This document shows positions 62,812 through 64,000 of a DNA stretch of 64,000 bases, piece by piece. The stretch comes from Stappia sediminis (GTDB lineage Bacteria > Pseudomonadota > Alphaproteobacteria > Rhizobiales > Stappiaceae): NCBI RefSeq assembly GCF_009826895.1, contig NZ_WUMV01000006.1, forward strand, positions 62,001 to 126,000. The letters run 5' to 3'. The notes under the pieces were generated by a model. The model saw nothing but the letters and a program-made list of their open reading frames with translations. It made no database searches and was not told where the DNA came from. Both the position numbers and the translations under genes were made by a program. Numbering within the stretch: the stretch's first letter is position 1; the number at the start of each line of letters is the position of its first letter.

Positions 62812-63481
62812 CGCCGCTCTCTACCGCCTGCTCACCTGGCTCTCGCCGTCCTATCCCGTCGGCGCCTTCGCCTACAGCCAGGGGCTGGAAAGCGCGATTG
62901 CCGACGGTGGCGTACGGAACGCGGACGCCGTCAGGTGCTGGCTTCTCGACGGACTGGAGTTCGGCGCGCTCTGGAGCGACGCAGTGATCTTCGCCCGCAG
63001 CCATGAAGCATCGATAGCCGGCGACCGGGATGCGCTTCTCGAGATCAACACCTTCGCCCGCGCCTTTCAGCCAACGCGCGAGTTGCGCCTCGAAACGCTC
63101 GCCCAGGGCCGCGCCTTTATGGAAGTCACCTCGAAGGCATGGAACTGCGAGCTTTTGGCCTTTCTTTCCGGATTGAAGCGGGAAATCGCCTATCCGGTCG
63201 CCGTGGCAAGTGCCGCCGCCGGGCACTGGGTGGCTTGCGAAGCAGCACTCGACGCGTGGCTTCATGCTGCCGTTTCCACTCTCGTCTCGGCGGCGATCCG
63301 CCTCGTGCCGCTTGGCCAGACGGAAGGGCAATGCATTATCGCCGCGCTTGAGGCCGAGCTGCACAAAACCAGGAACCGCGCAGTCGATACACCGCTCGAT
63401 ATGCTCTCAACGGCTTGTCTTTCCATGGAAATCGCATCAATGAACCACGAAACGCAGGATACGAGGCTCTTCCGCTCATGA
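62801..63481 (+). CDS. ureF: Urease accessory protein UreF
   Basis: 226 residues, an all-helical protein that bridges UreD and UreG during nickel insertion. The N-terminal block [21 protein letters not shown] is diagnostic, and GFMEVTS-like [14 protein letters not shown] and [14 protein letters not shown] are present. The ATG at 62801 lies inside the end of ureE and the stop overlaps ureG (ATGA). The C-terminus [10 protein letters not shown] is family-like. Confidence 0.95.
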   Translation: MTTDAALYRLLTWLSPSYPVGAFAYSQGLESAIADGGVRNADAVRCWLLDGLEFGALWSDAVIFARSHEASIAGDRDALLEINTFARAFQPTRELRLETLAQGRAFMEVTSKAWNCELLAFLSGLKREIAYPVAVASAAAGHWVACEAALDAWLHAAVSTLVSAAIRLVPLGQTEGQCIIAALEAELHKTRNRAVDTPLDMLSTACLSMEIASMNHETQDTRLFRS

Positions 63482-64000
63482 CTTCGCAGCATGGCCCCCT
63501 TCGCGTCGGCATCGGCGGCCCGGTCGGCTCCGGCAAGACCACCCTCACCCAGCGCCTTTGCGAGGCGATGCGCGGCCGGTTCTCGCTCGGCGTCGTCACC
63601 AACGACATCTACACCCGAGAAGACGCCCTTTACCTTGCCCGCCATCAGGCGCTTTCGGAAGACCGTATCATCGGCGTGGAAACCGGCGGCTGCCCACATA
63701 CCGCGATCCGCGAGGATGCTTCCATCAACCTGGCCGCAATCGCCGATCTCACCCGCCGCCACCCCGATCTCGACATGGTCTTCATCGAATCCGGGGGCGA
63801 CAATCTCGCTGCGACTTTCTCCCCGGAACTGGCGGACCTGTCGATTTACGTGATCAGCGTCTGTCAGGGCGAGGATATTCCGCGAAAAGGGGGGCCGGGC
63901 ATCACAAGGTCCGATCTTCTCATCATCAACAAGGCGGATCTTGCGCCTCATGTCGGCGTCGATCTTGAGGCGATGGCGCAGGACGCCGAAGCATCCCGCA
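63478..64000 (+). CDS. ureG: Urease accessory GTPase UreG (3' truncated by the window)
   Basis: The SIMIBI GTPase that powers nickel delivery. The 174 codons present include the P-loop [11 protein letters not shown] near residue 13-23, the metal-binding [13 protein letters not shown] (Cys-Pro-His), [19 protein letters not shown] and the specificity motif INKADLA. About 30 residues are missing at the 3' edge. It follows ureF with an ATGA overlap and completes the operon order ureDABC-GNAT-ureEFG. Confidence 0.97.
   Translation, partial: MTSQHGPLRVGIGGPVGSGKTTLTQRLCEAMRGRFSLGVVTNDIYTREDALYLARHQALSEDRIIGVETGGCPHTAIREDASINLAAIADLTRRHPDLDMVFIESGGDNLAATFSPELADLSIYVISVCQGEDIPRKGGPGITRSDLLIINKADLAPHVGVDLEAMAQDAEASR

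Overview
The window is a GC-rich (about 60%) chromosomal segment of an alphaproteobacterium, most likely of the order Hyphomicrobiales (the Rhizobium/Phyllobacterium/Aurantimonas side). The support is the combination of homospermidine synthase, a rhizobial class 3 (Asparaginase_II family) asparaginase, a methylmalonyl-CoA mutase alpha/beta pair with MeaB, a TIGR03808-type Tat-exported beta-helix protein, a fused two-subunit NAD formate dehydrogenase of the Methylobacterium FDH1 type, and a ureD-ureABC-ureEFG operon. Genes are tightly packed, with many 4-base ATGA overlaps. I see no rRNA, tRNA, CRISPR array, prophage or intact insertion sequence. The genus cannot be fixed from this sequence alone.

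Layout. 1-9 kb: the end of a chemotaxis receptor, iron superoxide dismutase, an MFS permease, a class IV aminotransferase, small enzymes (VOC, HAD), an M20 peptidase-LOG pair and a DUF853/HerA-like ATPase. 9-18.6 kb: two small proteins, a solo LuxR regulator, methylmalonyl-CoA mutase (both subunits), an outer-membrane barrel gene broken by an in-frame amber codon, a DUF1131-like lipoprotein and MeaB. 18.7-24.2 kb: a Tat-exported beta-helix protein, asparaginase, an aminotransferase, an unusual structured intergenic stretch with a CRP-like palindrome, and a LysR regulator. 24.4-30.5 kb: ergothioneine genes egtB-egtD, then an OmpR-type two-component system divergent from a secreted multi-EF-hand protein. 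30.5-34.3 kb: a polyamine operon (long leader, ornithine decarboxylase, GNAT, homospermidine synthase). 34.3-43.2 kb: glycosyltransferase, malate synthase G, an EamA permease, a Na+/H+ antiporter fused to a cyclic-nucleotide-binding domain, and an orphan sigma-54 response regulator.

43.4-49.9 kb is the part I consider most novel. An animal-type heme peroxidase and a 130-residue unknown protein ending in Cys-Ser form one operon. It converges, across a strong shared terminator, on a second operon encoding a YcaO-domain enzyme and a SARP/BTAD/TPR regulator. No E1-like, RRE, TfuA, dehydrogenase or exporter gene of known YcaO pathways is nearby. A 9-bp direct repeat spaced by exactly 11 bp lies upstream of the peroxidase, and related elements lie upstream of the YcaO gene. 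I read this as a candidate self-contained, SARP-controlled modification system; its product is unknown.

50-64 kb: a LysR gene followed by the formate dehydrogenase beta and alpha genes, a dodecin, a large MscS-family channel, and the urease operon, which carries a GNAT gene between ureC and ureE and runs out of the window inside ureG. Most of the other modules serve ordinary metabolism: propionyl-CoA and glyoxylate handling (MutAB, MeaB, GlcB), nitrogen release (asparaginase, urease), formate oxidation, thiol redox defence (SOD, ergothioneine) and polyamine synthesis.
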